From Epichloe hybrida (lineage: Eukaryota; Ascomycota; Sordariomycetes; Hypocreales; Clavicipitaceae): a stretch of DNA of 64,000 bases. A model generated the notes under the pieces. The model was not told where the DNA came from. It searched no databases and worked only from the letters and a program-made list of their open reading frames with translations. Below, piece by piece: positions 43,983-56,927 of this stretch. The translations under genes were made by a program, and so were the position numbers. Numbering within the stretch: the first letter of the stretch is position 1; every line of letters starts with the position of its first letter. The stretch covers positions 434,001-498,000 of the forward strand of contig JAFEKR010000012.1 of assembly GCA_019022495.1 (NCBI GenBank). The letters run 5' to 3'.

Positions 43983-46282
43983 ATGGGTCGAAGAAAGATT
44001 GAGATCAAGGCAATCAAAGATGATCGAAATCGATCAGTGTACGCCCCTCTTCTTCTGCACAATGCGCGCGCGCGCGCAATGACAGCATGACTAACCAGAG
44101 CTTGCAGAACGTTTTTGAAACGAAAAGGAGGACTGTTCAAGAAGGCGCACGAACTCTCTGTCCTCTGTTCCGTCGATGTCGCGGTATTCATCTTTGGAAA
44201 TAACAAGAAACTCTACGAATATTCCTCCACCGACATGCGCGATCTGATAAGCAGACACCAATATGTGAGTGCGCAACAACTTGCTCCAAACACGGCGTGC
44301 ATCGAAAATTGGACGGCTTCTCGGGTGTGGGAGGGGCCGGAACCAACAAAGCGAAACACGCTAACTTCCGATACCAGCATGGCGGTCCAAACGAACATAA
44401 AGGGCCGGGTGATTTTAACGGTGGGAACGACGACGACGACGACGACGATGGCGACGGGACTCCCCCGAGAGGGCATGACGGCCTCGAGCATCATCAAATG
44501 ATGCCTCCCCAGTTCCACGGCCATCCCCAACCGCCATTTCCCCAAATCCGCCACCACACTGCTTCGGCGTCACCGCCCATCCCCAATGGCGGCCCATTTC
44601 AAGGACATGCAGCTCATCCAGGCCATCCTGGGGCTCGAGGAAACACTCCACAACCAACAATGGGATCGCGGCCTGCTTCAAGAAATGATGTGCGGAAAAT
44701 GGGGCCAAGTATGGTTTCCCAAACTCATGGTGCTCATACTGGAATATCCTATATGCCGACTCCTCCCATCTATCAATCATCCGCTCAGCCCGGAGTATCT
44801 GGTCAACAGCCACCTTCGCAATACTCATCGTACCCTCCTCCTCAGCAGCAGCAGCCGCTACCACCGCCCCCTCCGCACCAGCAACAGCAACAAGAACAAC
44901 AACAGCAACAGCAACAGCAACAACAAGAACAAGAACAGCAGCACCAGCACCAGCACCAGCACCAGCAACACCAACACCAACACCAACAGCCTCCACAGCA
45001 AGCTCCGTACATGGATCATCGCCGACCGTCAATTCCAGGTTATGCGCCACAACCAACGCCTTCCCAGAGCATTCCCACGATAATGCGAACAGAGCCCCCG
45101 CCATCACAAGCCAACAGTCACCACCAAATGCCTCCACTGCATCCAGGGCAGCACATTCCCCCCCCTCCGCATCCCGAGCGACGTCCTCAAGATCCGCAGC
45201 CGCCCCCTCCCTTTGATGTCAAGGTAGAACCGTCAGACCGACCGCAGCGGCCACTTTTGAACACGGACATGGCCATAAAGAAATTGCCCCAGAAGAAATC
45301 CCATAGCATATTCACTCCCATTGAAGAAAACCGATCCATCTTATCACAGCATCTAGCCTCATTCGCAAGTGAGTCGCAAGGAGCAAAACCAGACTCTGCT
45401 GCTGCGGGACACAACCGCTCACAGTCTGTTGATGTCACGGCTCGCGGAGGGTCGTCAGCGTCACCTCCACTGAAAAGGTCGAGCGTTTCGAGCAGCCTGG
45501 AGAAAGCTCGAGCCGCATCGGTTTCATCATCTGGCGCGGACAGTCCATTCGCCCCCCCGTCAAGGTCGAACAGTCTCCAAAACGGGGGTCCTGGTGCCGC
45601 GTCTCGGCCGAGGGGACCCCGACTCACGGTCCAAATCCCCGACGGCGCGTCTGAGGCTGGGAGCGCTGGTGCCGAGTCCAAATCACCACATGGCTCCGCC
45701 ATGACTCCCACCCAAGCCCCGAGACACAACTCTGTCGTTCTGCCGCCTCCGCCGCCGTCGCCATCGGCATCTGCATCTGCGTTGCTTTCAGCTGGAGCTT
45801 CAGGGCCTCGGAATCCATTCGCTCGACCCCCGCCGCAGCAAACCGTCAATGGCGAGACACCCATGTCTGCCCTTCCCTCGAGATTTCTCCATAACGAGCT
45901 GCTGCCTAGTCCTAGCAGCTTTTATCCGGAGTGGCATTTTCGCGGGAACGACAGCAATACGCTGCCCAGCCCTCTGAACTTTGCCACCCCTGTAGTAGGG
46001 ACAGGGCCAAGCTTCTTGAGAGACGACAATCACGGCAACGGAGGCAACAATCCCAGCACTACGACAAGTAACAACAGCAATGGCAGCACAACGTCTACAG
46101 CGGCTACGACGGCTGGCACAACAGCGACAAGCGGCGCTGGGCCCAGTTCTGGTCCCCCAGGGTTAGCGAAACGCAAGAGCCCCGACTGTGAAGGCATCCG
46201 CCACGGCGAAGACACACACGGGGGAGCAAACGAAGCAAAGAGACTCAAGGTCGAAAACACTTTAGCGGGTTCGATGCATTAG
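43983..46282 (+). CDS. rlmA: MADS-box transcription factor, RlmA/Rlm1 (MEF2-type)
   Basis: Nuclear DNA-binding regulator; Rlm1/RlmA proteins act downstream of the cell-wall-integrity MAP kinase. Three exons (43983..44038, 44108..44264, 44378..46282; phases 2 and 0) give 705 aa. The MADS domain fills residues 1-57: [40 protein letters not shown] and [22 protein letters not shown]2-like extension follows ([20 protein letters not shown]), formed across the second intron, whose CGCTAAC branch site lies just before the acceptor. The remainder is disordered: Pro-rich, an imperfect poly-Gln/His tract near residues 237-278, and many Ser-Pro sites suitable for MAP-kinase phosphorylation. A basic C-terminal motif ([10 protein letters not shown]) is present. 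The MADS subtype (KKLYEYSS, not SRF-like) supports RlmA over Mcm1. Confidence 0.92.
44877..44997 (+). repeat. Imperfect CAG/CAA/CAC repeat encoding a Gln/His tract
   Basis: About 40 consecutive CAR/CAY/GAA codons inside the MADS gene; the pure glutamine core is mixed CAA and CAG, then alternating CAC-CAG. Confidence 0.9.
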
Positions 46283-46902
46283 CAGGGAGGAGAAGAGGGG
46301 GGGGGGAGTTGATTTTGTGCTGGGGGGCGAACTGTGTGCAACTGATACCCTATTTCTTTGATGAACATGGTGACAGCATTCAATACGAATGGTTTGAAGA
46401 AGCTAGCAGATTTCTTCATTTTTTATATTGTCCGGATGTGCTCGGGTCGACATTTATCTCATCTTTTTGCGTCTTTCTATTCATTGTATTGTCACGTCTT
46501 GTTGCTGCGGCTTCTTCTTCCTTGTTCCAATTTTCAAATGTCTCGAATGATGTCACGGCAATATGTCCTACTCGGGAGCGGCGCGCAGAAGAAGGAAGGC
46601 AGCAACCGAACATAAGGCTCATTATGCAAGGCATCTTGGCGCATGGAATCTGCTGGGACCCGTGCTGGTGTCGAGATGGGAGATGGGAGATGCCAAGGAG
46701 CATGTAATGGGTGAAGGACGGTTCCCCCTGTGTTCAGATGATGAGTTGCACACGGAGCTTGGCATGATGGGCGTCGAGTGACAAGGGAGGCTGAGTCCGA
46801 ACAGATTGATGTACGGAGTACGAACGTATACAAGCTAGAATAGAACTGGGCGGAGCGAAACCCCCCATGACAAAACCGTCGAGGCCCTGCCCCAACTTAA
46901 AA
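46283..46902. other. Convergent 3' region of RlmA and FAS1 genes
   Basis: No gene; G run after the RlmA stop, T-rich middle, one TACGGAGTA 9-mer at 46812. Confidence 0.45.
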
Positions 46903-47713
46903 TCACTCGTGATTCAAGACGCCTTTCACGAACCACTATTATCACATGTCTCAATCAGCAATCCATGCAATCCGCCGGTGGTCCGGTCCGTACGGAGTGA
47001 AGAAGGGGGGGAAAACCTACTAGCTCCCCGTTCGCAACCCGACCAGCCACCCTTTCCACCTCAATCTCATCCGGCAGCACGACCCTCTTCCCGTCGCGTG
47101 CCCGTTCCTCCCACCAGATCCGCCGGCCGGCAAGGGTCGTCGCCGTCGTGCCCTGCTCCCAGGGCGCGGCGGGCACGACGTGGGCCTCGACGAAGCGCGC
47201 GAGGTTCCTGCCTGCGCGGTCGCGGCCGGACGGCCCGTCGTAGTCGTAGTCGGCGGCCTGGTCGGCGGCCGACTCCCACGGCTTGCGGGGGAGGTGGTCG
47301 ATGGCGGTGTTGAGGGGGGCGAGGACGGTGACGGCGGCGGCGGCGGGGTCGGAGAGGAGAGTGGCCGTGTGGGCGTGGAGGCGCGTGAGGGAGGAGAAGG
47401 AGGATACGGAGCGCTGGGGACCGATGGCGTCGGCGAGGGAGATGGAGGGTTGGGGTCGCGGGGCGTACAATGTATTTGCTTCGGGGGGGGAGGAGGAGGC
47501 CGGTGGTGGTGGTGGTGGTGGTGCGCGGGAGGACGGGGTCAGGGTTTTGATCCGACGCGGAGGAGGAGGAGGCTGGTCGGAGGACGGTTCTTGGACGGGG
47601 CGCATGATGCTGCTGCTTGGTCCAGGGATGGGGATATCAATCTTGCCCAAGGTCCGATGGGGGGAGGGAAAACTGGAGGTTTGAAAAGGGAAGGGAAGGG
47701 AAGTTGTGGTCAC
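46903..47713 (-). CDS. FAS1 (fasciclin) domain protein
   Basis: Single FAS1-domain protein of a family widespread in fungi; vacuolar or surface roles are reported for relatives but not shown here. Two exons, 47021..47713 and a last exon of only 33 nt at 46903..46935, join in phase 0 across an 85-nt intron (donor GTAGGT, acceptor GATAATAG). The short exon supplies the conserved end WFVKGVLNHE directly after RVANGEL; without it the ORF ends in unrelated sequence. The domain reads LADAIGPQRSVSSFSSLTR, VTVLAPLNTAIDHLPRKPWE, RNLARFVEAHVVPAAPW and EVERVAGRVANGEL. The N-terminal third is Pro-rich (PPPPPRRIKTL, APPPPPPPASS). The 5' end is uncertain: the first Met (47713) gives no signal peptide and an upstream exon may exist. 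241 aa as modelled. Confidence 0.75.
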
Positions 47714-49635
47714 GAGAGGGCTGCCGGATCGGGAAGCTCGCGGCGGTGGCTACCCCACTTGAATAATTTTCTTTTTTTTTCCCCCTCTTTTTGGTCTTGA
47801 TGGGAGAGGAGGAGAGGAGGAGAGGAGGGCATTTTGAGAAATCCACAGGGAAGAGAGGCGGAGTCCGCAGGGAGACCAGAAAGCCGACTTTGAAACGAAA
47901 AGGGGGATGCTTCTCCGCGGCGGCTTGTTTTACCCCCAACTTGTTCTCGCTTTTCCCCAGACTTGCTCCGGCGCCACTTTGCACCAACGCGGATTTCTGG
48001 CCGGGGAGGATGCGATCCATTTTGTACGCGGCGTCTTGTGATTCACGTGAGTGCGCTTTGTCAGCTTGACTTGAATGCGTGTTCTTCCCTTCACATGTGA
48101 AAGCCGACGCGTAAAACATAAGTCTCTATGTACATGTAGTAGCACGCATACATGAAGTGGGCTTGCTCACCAGGTCGTTCTTGTGGGGGGGAGGGGGGGC
48201 GCGATCACAGCGAGGGGGGTGTGTGTAAAGGTGGGGGAGGGAGCGAGAGCCAATGAGGGCGACACCGTTTTTGGTCACTGGATGACTTGGTGTTGCACCT
48301 TATTGGGTGGCGAACCGAGGTACCTGGCCTGGTGGTGCCGTGTAGAAATGCGCCGAGAGGCTCGGCACCTCGCCGTGCAATCTGTGGGAGCGTTGGACTT
48401 CACATGTCAGCTCTTTTCTCTTCACGCGCCGGCGCCGCTTTGGCGTTGCCTTTTGCGAAAAGAGAGAAGAGCAAGCACGTGGCCGTAATTGGAGTCCTTT
48501 TTTCCCTGTGATGGATTCGTGTGCGATTTCATCATGCGGCGCCGGACCCAGCAAGAGCGCGAATGGCTTGCCATTGACGGTTGACTGCAATCTGGGAGCG
48601 CAAAGGGTAACGTGAATCTCGGCTCCAATAGAAAAGGTAGCACGGCTGGGTAAGGTGTCGAGGTATCAATTGCTCGTGCCGAAGCGGTTGTGACCACTGA
48701 CAGCCCTCTATTTACAAACATGTCGGGGGCGCCATGTTGGAGATCTCAGATATCTGTCTGTGGGTGGTGGTGAAACTGGGCTGTCCGTCCCCCGTTTCTC
48801 CGTCGGCTGTGGCTGGCCACGGGTGGGAAAAAAAAAAAAAGGAAGAAAAAGAAGAGAGCGAGTCGGGGATGCCGGCTGCTGTGGTGTTTGCCACGCTCCG
48901 TTCATCACGGTCTGCTGCCGATTTGTCTGCGTGGTAATGACACTCTCTTTTTTTGATTTCCATGGTCAGCAAAACATGTCCATCCTCGTGGCCAGATTGA
49001 CCGTCCCGTTGACGCCACCAGGAGAACTCGCCACCACCTGCCGTGGGGCGTCTGGGGGCGTCTCCAGCTCTACAAAGCAACCGACTTACCACTAACTACC
49101 ACTAACTCCCACTATTAACTCCCACTAACTATGTACAACAGGCCACTGGCCCGGGCTTCCACGGTGGCCAATGCTGCGGCGCCTCCCCAGAGTCCCCGCT
49201 GCCCGCCCCCCCCAGGCGAACCCCAATGACCAGTGCTTTTTGGGGCAACAGACGCAACAGACCGCTCCTGCCCACCTGGCACTGTCAAACATCGACCTCG
49301 GCTGTCTGGAAGTCTGGAGTGGCATGTTGCAACATATTTGCCTCCCCGTCCTCGGCGCAGACTAACCCGTTCCACCCGTTCCACCCGTTCCCGCCCACGC
49401 CCCAGAACTTCTTAAAACTCCCGTCGCCGAGATCTTTCTCCTGCCACTTCTTCCCTTCTTCCCTTCCTCTTTCCCATCATCTCTGTCTGGCCCCTCTTCG
49501 TGTTCTTTACTCACAATACCCGCCGTGTGTCTTTGCCAGCTCTCCCATCGTCCCACGAGCGCAAATAACGGCATCAGCTCGCTTTTCCTCGGCTTCACCA
49601 CATCTCACACATTCTCATTCACATCCACATTCACA
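47714..49635. other. 1.9-kb intergenic region
   Basis: No gene recognised, though a 5' exon of the FAS1 gene could lie in the first few hundred bases. Low-complexity features: GGAGA repeats near 47804-47828, a G run at 48185-48199, an A run near 48829, a CCACTAACT tandem array at 49089-49130 and a 9-bp CGTTCCACC repeat near 49368-49393. Confidence 0.45.
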
Positions 49636-51849
49636 ATGGCTCCCAGTGTCATCGTTGTCGGTGGTGGCTGTAAGTTTCTTGGCTCGTCCCCAGCCTTCAC
49701 GAGTCTGAAAAAGTCGTGGCGCCCTTTCGCCACGCGTTCCATCATTTTGGCTCTCGAGACTAATCAGATATTCTGGCATGTAGTGTCTGGCCTGAGTGCT
49801 GCTCACACCATCTACCTCGCTGGTGGCAACGTCGTTCTCCTGGATAAGCAGGGTAAGTCCAAGCAACAGCAGCATTGGAGTTCGTAGCCGCCTTTTCATC
49901 AAGCGCTGACATGGGGGTTTTTTTTTTTTTTGCGCTTCACAGGTTTCTTCGGAGGCAACTCCACCAAGGCCACATCAGGTATCAACGGTGCCTTGACGAG
50001 AACACAGGTCGACCACAAGATTGGCGACAGTGTCAAGCAGTTCTACGATGATACCCTAAAGTCAGCCCGTGACAAGGCTCGTCCCGACTTGATCAAGGTT
50101 CTCACCTACAAGTCCGCCGCCGCCGTTGAGTGGTTGCAAGACGTCTTCGACCTCGACCTCACTCTGGTCTCCCGTCTCGGGTGAGTCTCATCCCGCTCTG
50201 AATTCTTGAATGCCGCGGCGCTTCCTCTACAATGACGGGATCATGTTGAATCGCGGCCGCTGTGTCAACAAGTAGTACAAAAAAGACTAACAACAACCTG
50301 CAGTGGTCACTCACAGCCCCGAACCCACCGTGGCCACGATGCCAAGTTCCCTGGCATGGCCATCACCTACGCCCTCATGCAGCGCATTGAGGAGCTCGCC
50401 GAGAACGAGCCCCATCGAGTTAAGATCATCAAGAAGGCCCGCGTTACCTCGCTGAACAAGCAAGACAACAAGGTCACTGGTGTCACATACGAGGTTGACG
50501 GCAAGTCTGCCTCTGCCGAAGGCCCTGTCATTCTCGCCACTGGTGGTTACGCCGCCGACTTTGGCGAGACGTCTCTGCTCCAGAAGCATCGTCCCGACAC
50601 TATGGGCCTTGCTACTACCAACGGCACCCACGCCACTGGTGACGGTCAGAAGATGGTCATGGCCATTGGCGGCAACGGCATCGACATGGACAAGGTCCAG
50701 GTTCACCCTACCGGTCTCGTCGACCCCAAGGACCCCGGCTCCAAGTGGAAGTTCTTGGCCGCCGAGGCTCTCCGTGGTGAGGGTGGTATCCTTCTCAACG
50801 GCGATGGCGACCGATTTTGCGATGAGCTCGGCCACCGCGATTACGTCTCTGGCATGATGTGGAAGGAGAAGGACAAGAACAAGTTCCCCATCCGTCTCGT
50901 CCTCAACTCCAAGGCCTCCAAGACGCTTGACTTCCACACCCGTCACTACTCTGGACGTGGCCTCATGCGCAAGATGACCGGCAAGGAGCTGGCCAAGGAG
51001 ATTGGCTGCAGCCCCGACCACCTCCAGAAGACTTTCCAGACCTACAACGCCATCGCTGAGGGCAAGCAGAAGGACCCATGGGGCAAGAAGTTCTTCCACA
51101 ACCTGCCCGTCGACATCAGCGACGACTTCCACGTCTCCCTCATGGAGCCCGTCCTGCACTTCACCATGGGTGGTATCGAGATTAATGACAAGGCCCAGGT
51201 CCTCAACCAGGACAAGAAGCCCTTCGAGGGTCTCTTCGCCTGTGGTGAGCTGGCCGGTGGTGTCCACGGTGCCAACCGTCTCGGTGGCTCCTCCTTGCTC
51301 GGCTGCGTCGTCTACGGCCGAGTCGCCGGTGACACTGCCAGCAACTACCTGTTCCAGCAGGCTCTCTCCGGGGCTGGTGCCGGCTCCGCCGCCCAGCGTC
51401 TCGGCCAAATCTCTCTTCACCTCGATCCCTCTGCTCCCGGCAAGCTGACCGTCGAGTGGGCCAATGGTGGCTCGGGCTCCGGTGCTGCTGCCACGGCCCA
51501 ACAGGCCAGCGCTGCCCCTGCTGCCGCCGCTCCCGCCGGTGAGTCCGCCGCCAAGGCCTCCAAGCCCGACCCCAAGGCCTTCAAGGTCCCCGACACCGAG
51601 TACACCATGGAGGAGGTCGCTAAACATAACAAGGTGGACGACCTGTGGGTGGTAGTTAAGGGCGTGGTCATGGACCTCACCCACTGGCTCGACGAGCACC
51701 CCGGCGGTCCTCAGGCCATAAAGAACTTCATGGGCCGTGATGCCACGGAGGAGTTTGAGATGCTGCACGACGACGAAGTTATTCCCAAGTACGCTCCAGA
51801 GCAGGTCATTGGCCGCGTCAAGGGTCAGGAGGTGACTCTTGAGATCTGA
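49636..51849 (+). CDS. Soluble fumarate reductase with C-terminal cytochrome b5 domain
   Basis: FAD-dependent fumarate reductase of the Osm1/Frd1 type, reducing fumarate to succinate to reoxidise reduced flavins or NADH. Four exons (49636..49669, 49784..49852, 49943..50180, 50304..51849; phases 1, 1, 2) give 628 aa. The N-terminal Rossmann motif VIVVGGGLSGLSAAHTIYLA is formed across the first splice, followed by FFGGNSTKATSGINGA, the flavin contact region. Substrate-site residues lie in GGHSQPRTHRGHDAK and HFTMGGIEIN, and the flavin C-terminal motif in GVHGANRLGGSSLLG. After an Ala/Pro linker (about 490-530) comes a cytochrome b5 domain with the heme ligands His579 (HPGG) and His602 (MLHDDE). 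No signal or transit peptide is visible, so a cytosolic enzyme is likely. The b5 fusion is seen in many filamentous fungi. Confidence 0.93.
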
Positions 51850-54800
51850 ACGAGCTTCTCCTATGAAGTGGAATGAACTTGTTTGGATATCTTAAACGAA
51901 CCAGCCTGATCTAAGGCTTTTGTGTACTATGACGACTCATGGTGGAAGCAGAGTCCGAGGGGAGGCGGGTGTCTACTTCTACATCTTGTTCTGTCCTTTG
52001 TGACAAAGAAAACAAGGGGGTGTCACATTCTGCACATGGAATCATGCATCACGGCCAGGGAAGCTGCTCGTGGGATAGTCGCTTGGTGGGCAAGAAAGAA
52101 GAGCTAGTGATAGAGAGTAGGCAACAGGCGAAGTTTGCCGCTCTATCTGAGCATGATTCCCAATCGGCCCCGGCTTTTTTTTTTTGGGCAGCACGGTCGC
52201 TGTAGGCGCATTTTGGATACTTGTCGGCATTTTTTCTTCTTCTACGTTTGTACTGATAGCTTATGTCTTGATCAATCTACACATGTGAACGGAGTCGTTG
52301 GTTGATTTGAATTTGATGTGGTTTGGGTGCTAGCAGCATTATGTGACATGAACAACAGGATTGCCAGTGGTGACCCTCGGATAATCGTTTCCGTCCGGGT
52401 AATTGAGGGATCGAGAATGTGAAGCCCCGTGTCGCGGAAAAAATATCTGGTCCATCGAACACACACGGTTGGCTTGACCTTGTTGGACTCGATATCTGAG
52501 CGGCGAGGTGGCGAGAACGAAAGGCAACTCCAAGCGCACGGCAATCTATCTGCATGCAAGTCTTGTCGTGACGCGTGAATAGCAACGGCCAGGTTGGCAG
52601 CGTGGTCCTCGTGCGTGATAACCTTGGGTGTCGTGTAAATACAGTGAAGGGGGTGAATATCATATTTCTATTAGGATCATGGGTACTGCGTAGGCTATTT
52701 ATGATCCTATTGTGTTTCTTGTTCGTATAGTATTTAACAGGGGTACTAATGAGAGTATAAGTTGTCGTCTGGTGTATAATATATATTGTGTTTAACTGCC
52801 AGATAAAGTGGCACTGCTTTTGCAAAGCGCCGATGGCTTGGTTGGTGGAAGGGCCATTCGAACTTGGTGATAGTTGGGTCCTTGCATTTATCTGACGTCC
52901 TGCTTTTGTGTAATATACGTGATTTATATCATAGCTAGGTTGATTAGTACAAGTCTAGTTATATTTTTCTTAAGAATTATTTACGGCAATAAATGTGTTA
53001 AAGAACCCTTTCTGCGACCGGTGCACGGAAGCATGGGAGGGGCACGAACCGCCTTGTGTTGGATAATGTGGACTACGGAGTATTTGAAAACCTGTGCCGT
53101 CGCCTTGAACATGCCCTTTGTAGTTCTCGGGCATGTCTGGGCCGGTAGTTTGATTATTGATGACAGGGGCTTATTTCCCATATCGGTGGTACTAATAGGC
53201 TGCGAGCCGTACAAGTTTTGCCGAGTTTATTGTCCTTGGACGTGCTTTGAAACAGTGACGGCGCTATCGTCAGGACAGTGCTATCGTGTGAGGACGAATT
53301 CTAAAGGCCCTTCCCAAGCGATCCGGATGTGATCACGCGACAATTTTTTTGTGGCGCCATGATCGCGTGCCCTTGGAGGAGTTATACTGTTTTTTTGTTT
53401 CAAGACCTACGGGGTGGTGCCGGATGAATGTTCATGGTCCGCACCTCTGCTTCTTCCAATGGGGTTCTAGTAGAGCACCTGGAAAAAAAACATGGCATCA
53501 GCCAGTGAGAATAATCAACTCGGGCCGTTCCTGATCTGTTGTAGAGCCCTCGCGGCCATGCCATTGCAGCATCGTGTCCAAGACGGCCTTGAGCTATTCA
53601 ATTTGATCTCTTTCTCCCTTCCGTGGGAACCCGTTACTGGTCAAATCGAAGCAATCCCGAGGAATGCCTGGTCGTGAATGAGTGAGAGAGCTCCTGCCTG
53701 CTCCATCCGCTGCGAACAGTTGCGTGTGCATTTCTGCAGTTCGTGGGGAGGGAGATGACGCGGCTGAATTCGAGGCTGACCCGTTCATGTGGCACGAGAG
53801 ACTAGGAGTTCGAGCCGGAGCCAGAGGGCCATGGGATGACCAGGATTCGACATGGCGACTCTTCCAGTCCGGTCGTTCCGGAGAAACCTGGCGATGGGAT
53901 GGAGCAAGGGTTGGCTGTGTCAGGTCACTATGTAGGAGCAATATCTGTCCGGGGGGCTCTGGTAACAAAGTGATCGGGTCCATGGAAATCCAAGACAAAA
54001 TTAAGTTGCGGGAAAGGCCAAATTAGCGTGTTCCGTTGGTTCATGCACGTCTTGCCGGGTCCTGCACGATATTGACTTTCAATGTCTGTATTCAGGTCTA
54101 GCTTCAATCCTGAGCAAGTGGTGAGAAAATAACGGCGGGTACCCGATCTGATGCCGATCGAGGACTAGTAAGGGCGTGAGACCCTGTGACCAAGTCGACT
54201 GCTCTGGGCGGACAAGGGCAACTGAGTCTGAACTTGCAGGTAAGCCCGGGTCTGCGCGTGAATGCGAAGTGATTGTGCAATGTCCACTCCGGATTCCGAG
54301 AAAGGACGAACATGCTGTCCGCTTTTGTGGTTCAATTCCGTGCTCCATGAGTTTGCATCCTGTACGGAGTATCTGCCGATTCTTTCCAATACAGGTGAGT
54401 CCTTTGAGGCGACACATGGCTTGAACGCCTGCTGGGCCCATTGATCTTGCAGGGGTCCTCAAGCCGTTGTTCGGCTTCATGATTGATGACTTTGGTTTTA
54501 ATAATGCGGCGGCAATAGTCTGGAAGGAAGGCTTATGAATTCAGGTTCAGGCAACCAAGGTCGTAGCATGACCGATGACCGGCCTCTCAGCCCCCCACGC
54601 TGCGATATGTGCATGGTCCGCCTGCATAGTGGGCATGCATACATAAAAGATGCTGGTATCACAGAAAGTACGGAGTACGGAGGCGTTGCCGCGTGGAGTT
54701 GTTGGTCGAGGCAAAGGCAAGGGTTGTGGATAATAGCGAGAAACAGGGTTTTCTCGCTGCATTGTCCGCGGCCGTGTTTTTGGAATGCCTACATATTTCT

Positions 54801-56927
54801 TCTTGCGCATCGTACCTGCGCCCTGCTGAAAGCTGTCACATCCCATGTAAGTCAATGCCTGGACAAGGTGTTCTGTAATAATCCGCACCTCGTACTCTAC
54901 TTGGTCAACCGCCTCGAGTTGGCTGGGTCTCCAGGGGAAGGAAAAACTGACAATGATTGGCTTACTCCGTACTACGTGCTGCGTGGGAGAAAGGGCCGTC
55001 CTACGGCACTTCGGTCGTGTTTGGGACGACATCAAAAGTCGTGAAATACGCGACCGTGTTGGTTTCTCATCAAGTGTCGCCAGGTATCCCAGTGTCTTCG
55101 CCGATAACTCACTTCTGAGACGTGGGCCTCGGTCTCCCTTCAACTTGGCTCACCTGGTGGTCGGGAACGGGATGGGACATGAGAGTGTTTTCGGGCCACC
55201 CTGCCATCGCCACTTCCACTTCAACCGGAGAAAGTGAGGAGCAGGGTTCAAAAGCTGAGCGGATACTCCGTAGACAGGTCGTTTGGTTAATATTTGTTAA
55301 CTCATCGTCACAGGTTGTTGGCAGGCATCCATCCGCGGGACAGCACGGACATTTGCCGAATGACCTTGAAGGGGTACTGAATCCTGGGTAAGACAGATCA
55401 GAGACGCTCGGCAGCTCACATCGACACAGGCGACGAACCGGAGAGAAAGGGAGCCGCCTAGGGAGACATTCTGGGCATCAGGATCTGTCCATGATGAGCT
55501 AGACTTTCATGCACAGTGTTGTAATAGAGGAAGGACGTCTTCCACAGACTAACGGGATGCGGTCGAGGAGGTTCGAATGCCAGCCAAGCTCAATCCATGT
55601 CAACAAATGACAACATCAGCCGCCTGGCCCACAGCACTACGGATTGATGTGATCAGAAGACGCTGAGATGTGAGTGCAACTTTGAGTTGCGTCCAAAGCG
55701 CGCCCAAGAAAATCGAATAACCATTATGTAGCGCTGCAGGGAGTTGAGTTTTCTGTCGTGACGACAGCGGCCCGTAAGTGAGTATTATACATGTACCCAC
55801 GTGGAATGAGAACTTTGAATTGAAAAGGACCATTACAAGTAGGAGAGCGCGACAGAACAGTGCGAGAGGGCCAGCTTCGCGATCCTGAAGTCAATGAAGG
55901 TGGTGGAGAGGAAAAAGTTTGGTGGGATCATTCCTGTCTTGAGGAGACGGCCCATGCCAGGCTAGGCTAGTGCGAAGCGAAGGGGAGTGGCAGATCCACC
56001 TTGCCGACAGCCAGCCAATCGAGTGGCAGGGTGCGCAGAGGGTGGTGCGACGTCGATTTGCCTGCCAGACGGCGACCAGGCCAAGCCACGCCACTGTTGG
56101 CCGGTGCATCAAGCTGGTCAACGGGCGCTGCTGGCAGCTGGGGGCCACCGGCGTGGCGTGAGCGTGAGCACGAGCGACCACTTATTACTACGGAGTACAT
56201 ATGGATTACATGTACGGATTACATAAATATTACTTCGAGTGCGGTCCAGACCCACACAAGTCTCGCCCCCCTCCACGCCCCGCTCTCTCCCCTTGTACGT
56301 TCTTCCATTCGCTGCCCTCTCTCGGCTGGCATTCACCCCAGCTCACCTGAGAGTTCTCTCCCCTCACCCAGACGGCCAGCCAGCCAGCCAGTCAGCAATC
56401 AATCACTTGGAATATCCACCACCCATCATCAACCTGCCCTCTTGCCCCAGGTTTTGCCTACCGAACCAGTTCGTGAACGAACCCGCCTATTCCTCCTTCC
56501 TCTCTCACCCACCCGTCGCGACTACGACCACTCATGACTCACAACAACTTCGCCTCAGGGTCAGCATCATCGCGAATTTCTTGCTCTGGCTCGTTTTGGG
56601 TTTGGGCTTACTTTCTTTGTTTCTTCGTCACCGCGTGCTCGACGACGGCGTACACGACTGCTTGCCTTGATACACACAGTCGGCGACTCCGTGACCCGAC
56701 GATCCCGCGCCCCGCGACGACTTCTCGCATCACCAGACGATTGTCCACCGCCTGCTTTTTCGACACCCTTTTATCGCCTGCCTACATGACTAGAGTGATT
56801 TTCAGTTGGGCACAATCCTTCGAAAATCACAGACGGCGTTCTGCTTTTCACACTTTGGTAATTTCGTCGAACCACGATTCCGCCCAGTGAGACACAGCCC
56901 TGGATTGACGACGTCCAATCCGCAACC
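51850..56927. other. 5-kb region without recognisable genes
   Basis: The longest gap in the window. ORFs are short, and none shows domains or credible splicing (the longest, on the minus strand at 54547-55143, has no features). 52640-53000 is AT-rich. Six exact TACGGAGTA/TACTCCGTA 9-mers occur between 53074 and 56197. The last ~700 bp are CT-rich and probably the promoter/5' leader of the sugar transporter. No transposase or reverse transcriptase remnants were recognised. Confidence 0.5.

Noticed and set aside
50311..51768. 485-codon minus-strand ORF opposite the fumarate reductase
   Set aside because: Mirror frame produced by the strong GC3 codon bias of the real gene (Leu/Val/Gly-rich nonsense protein).
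54547..55143. 198-codon minus-strand ORF in the gene-poor region
   Set aside because: No domain, skewed composition, contains two TACGGAGTA-type words; not supported as a gene.
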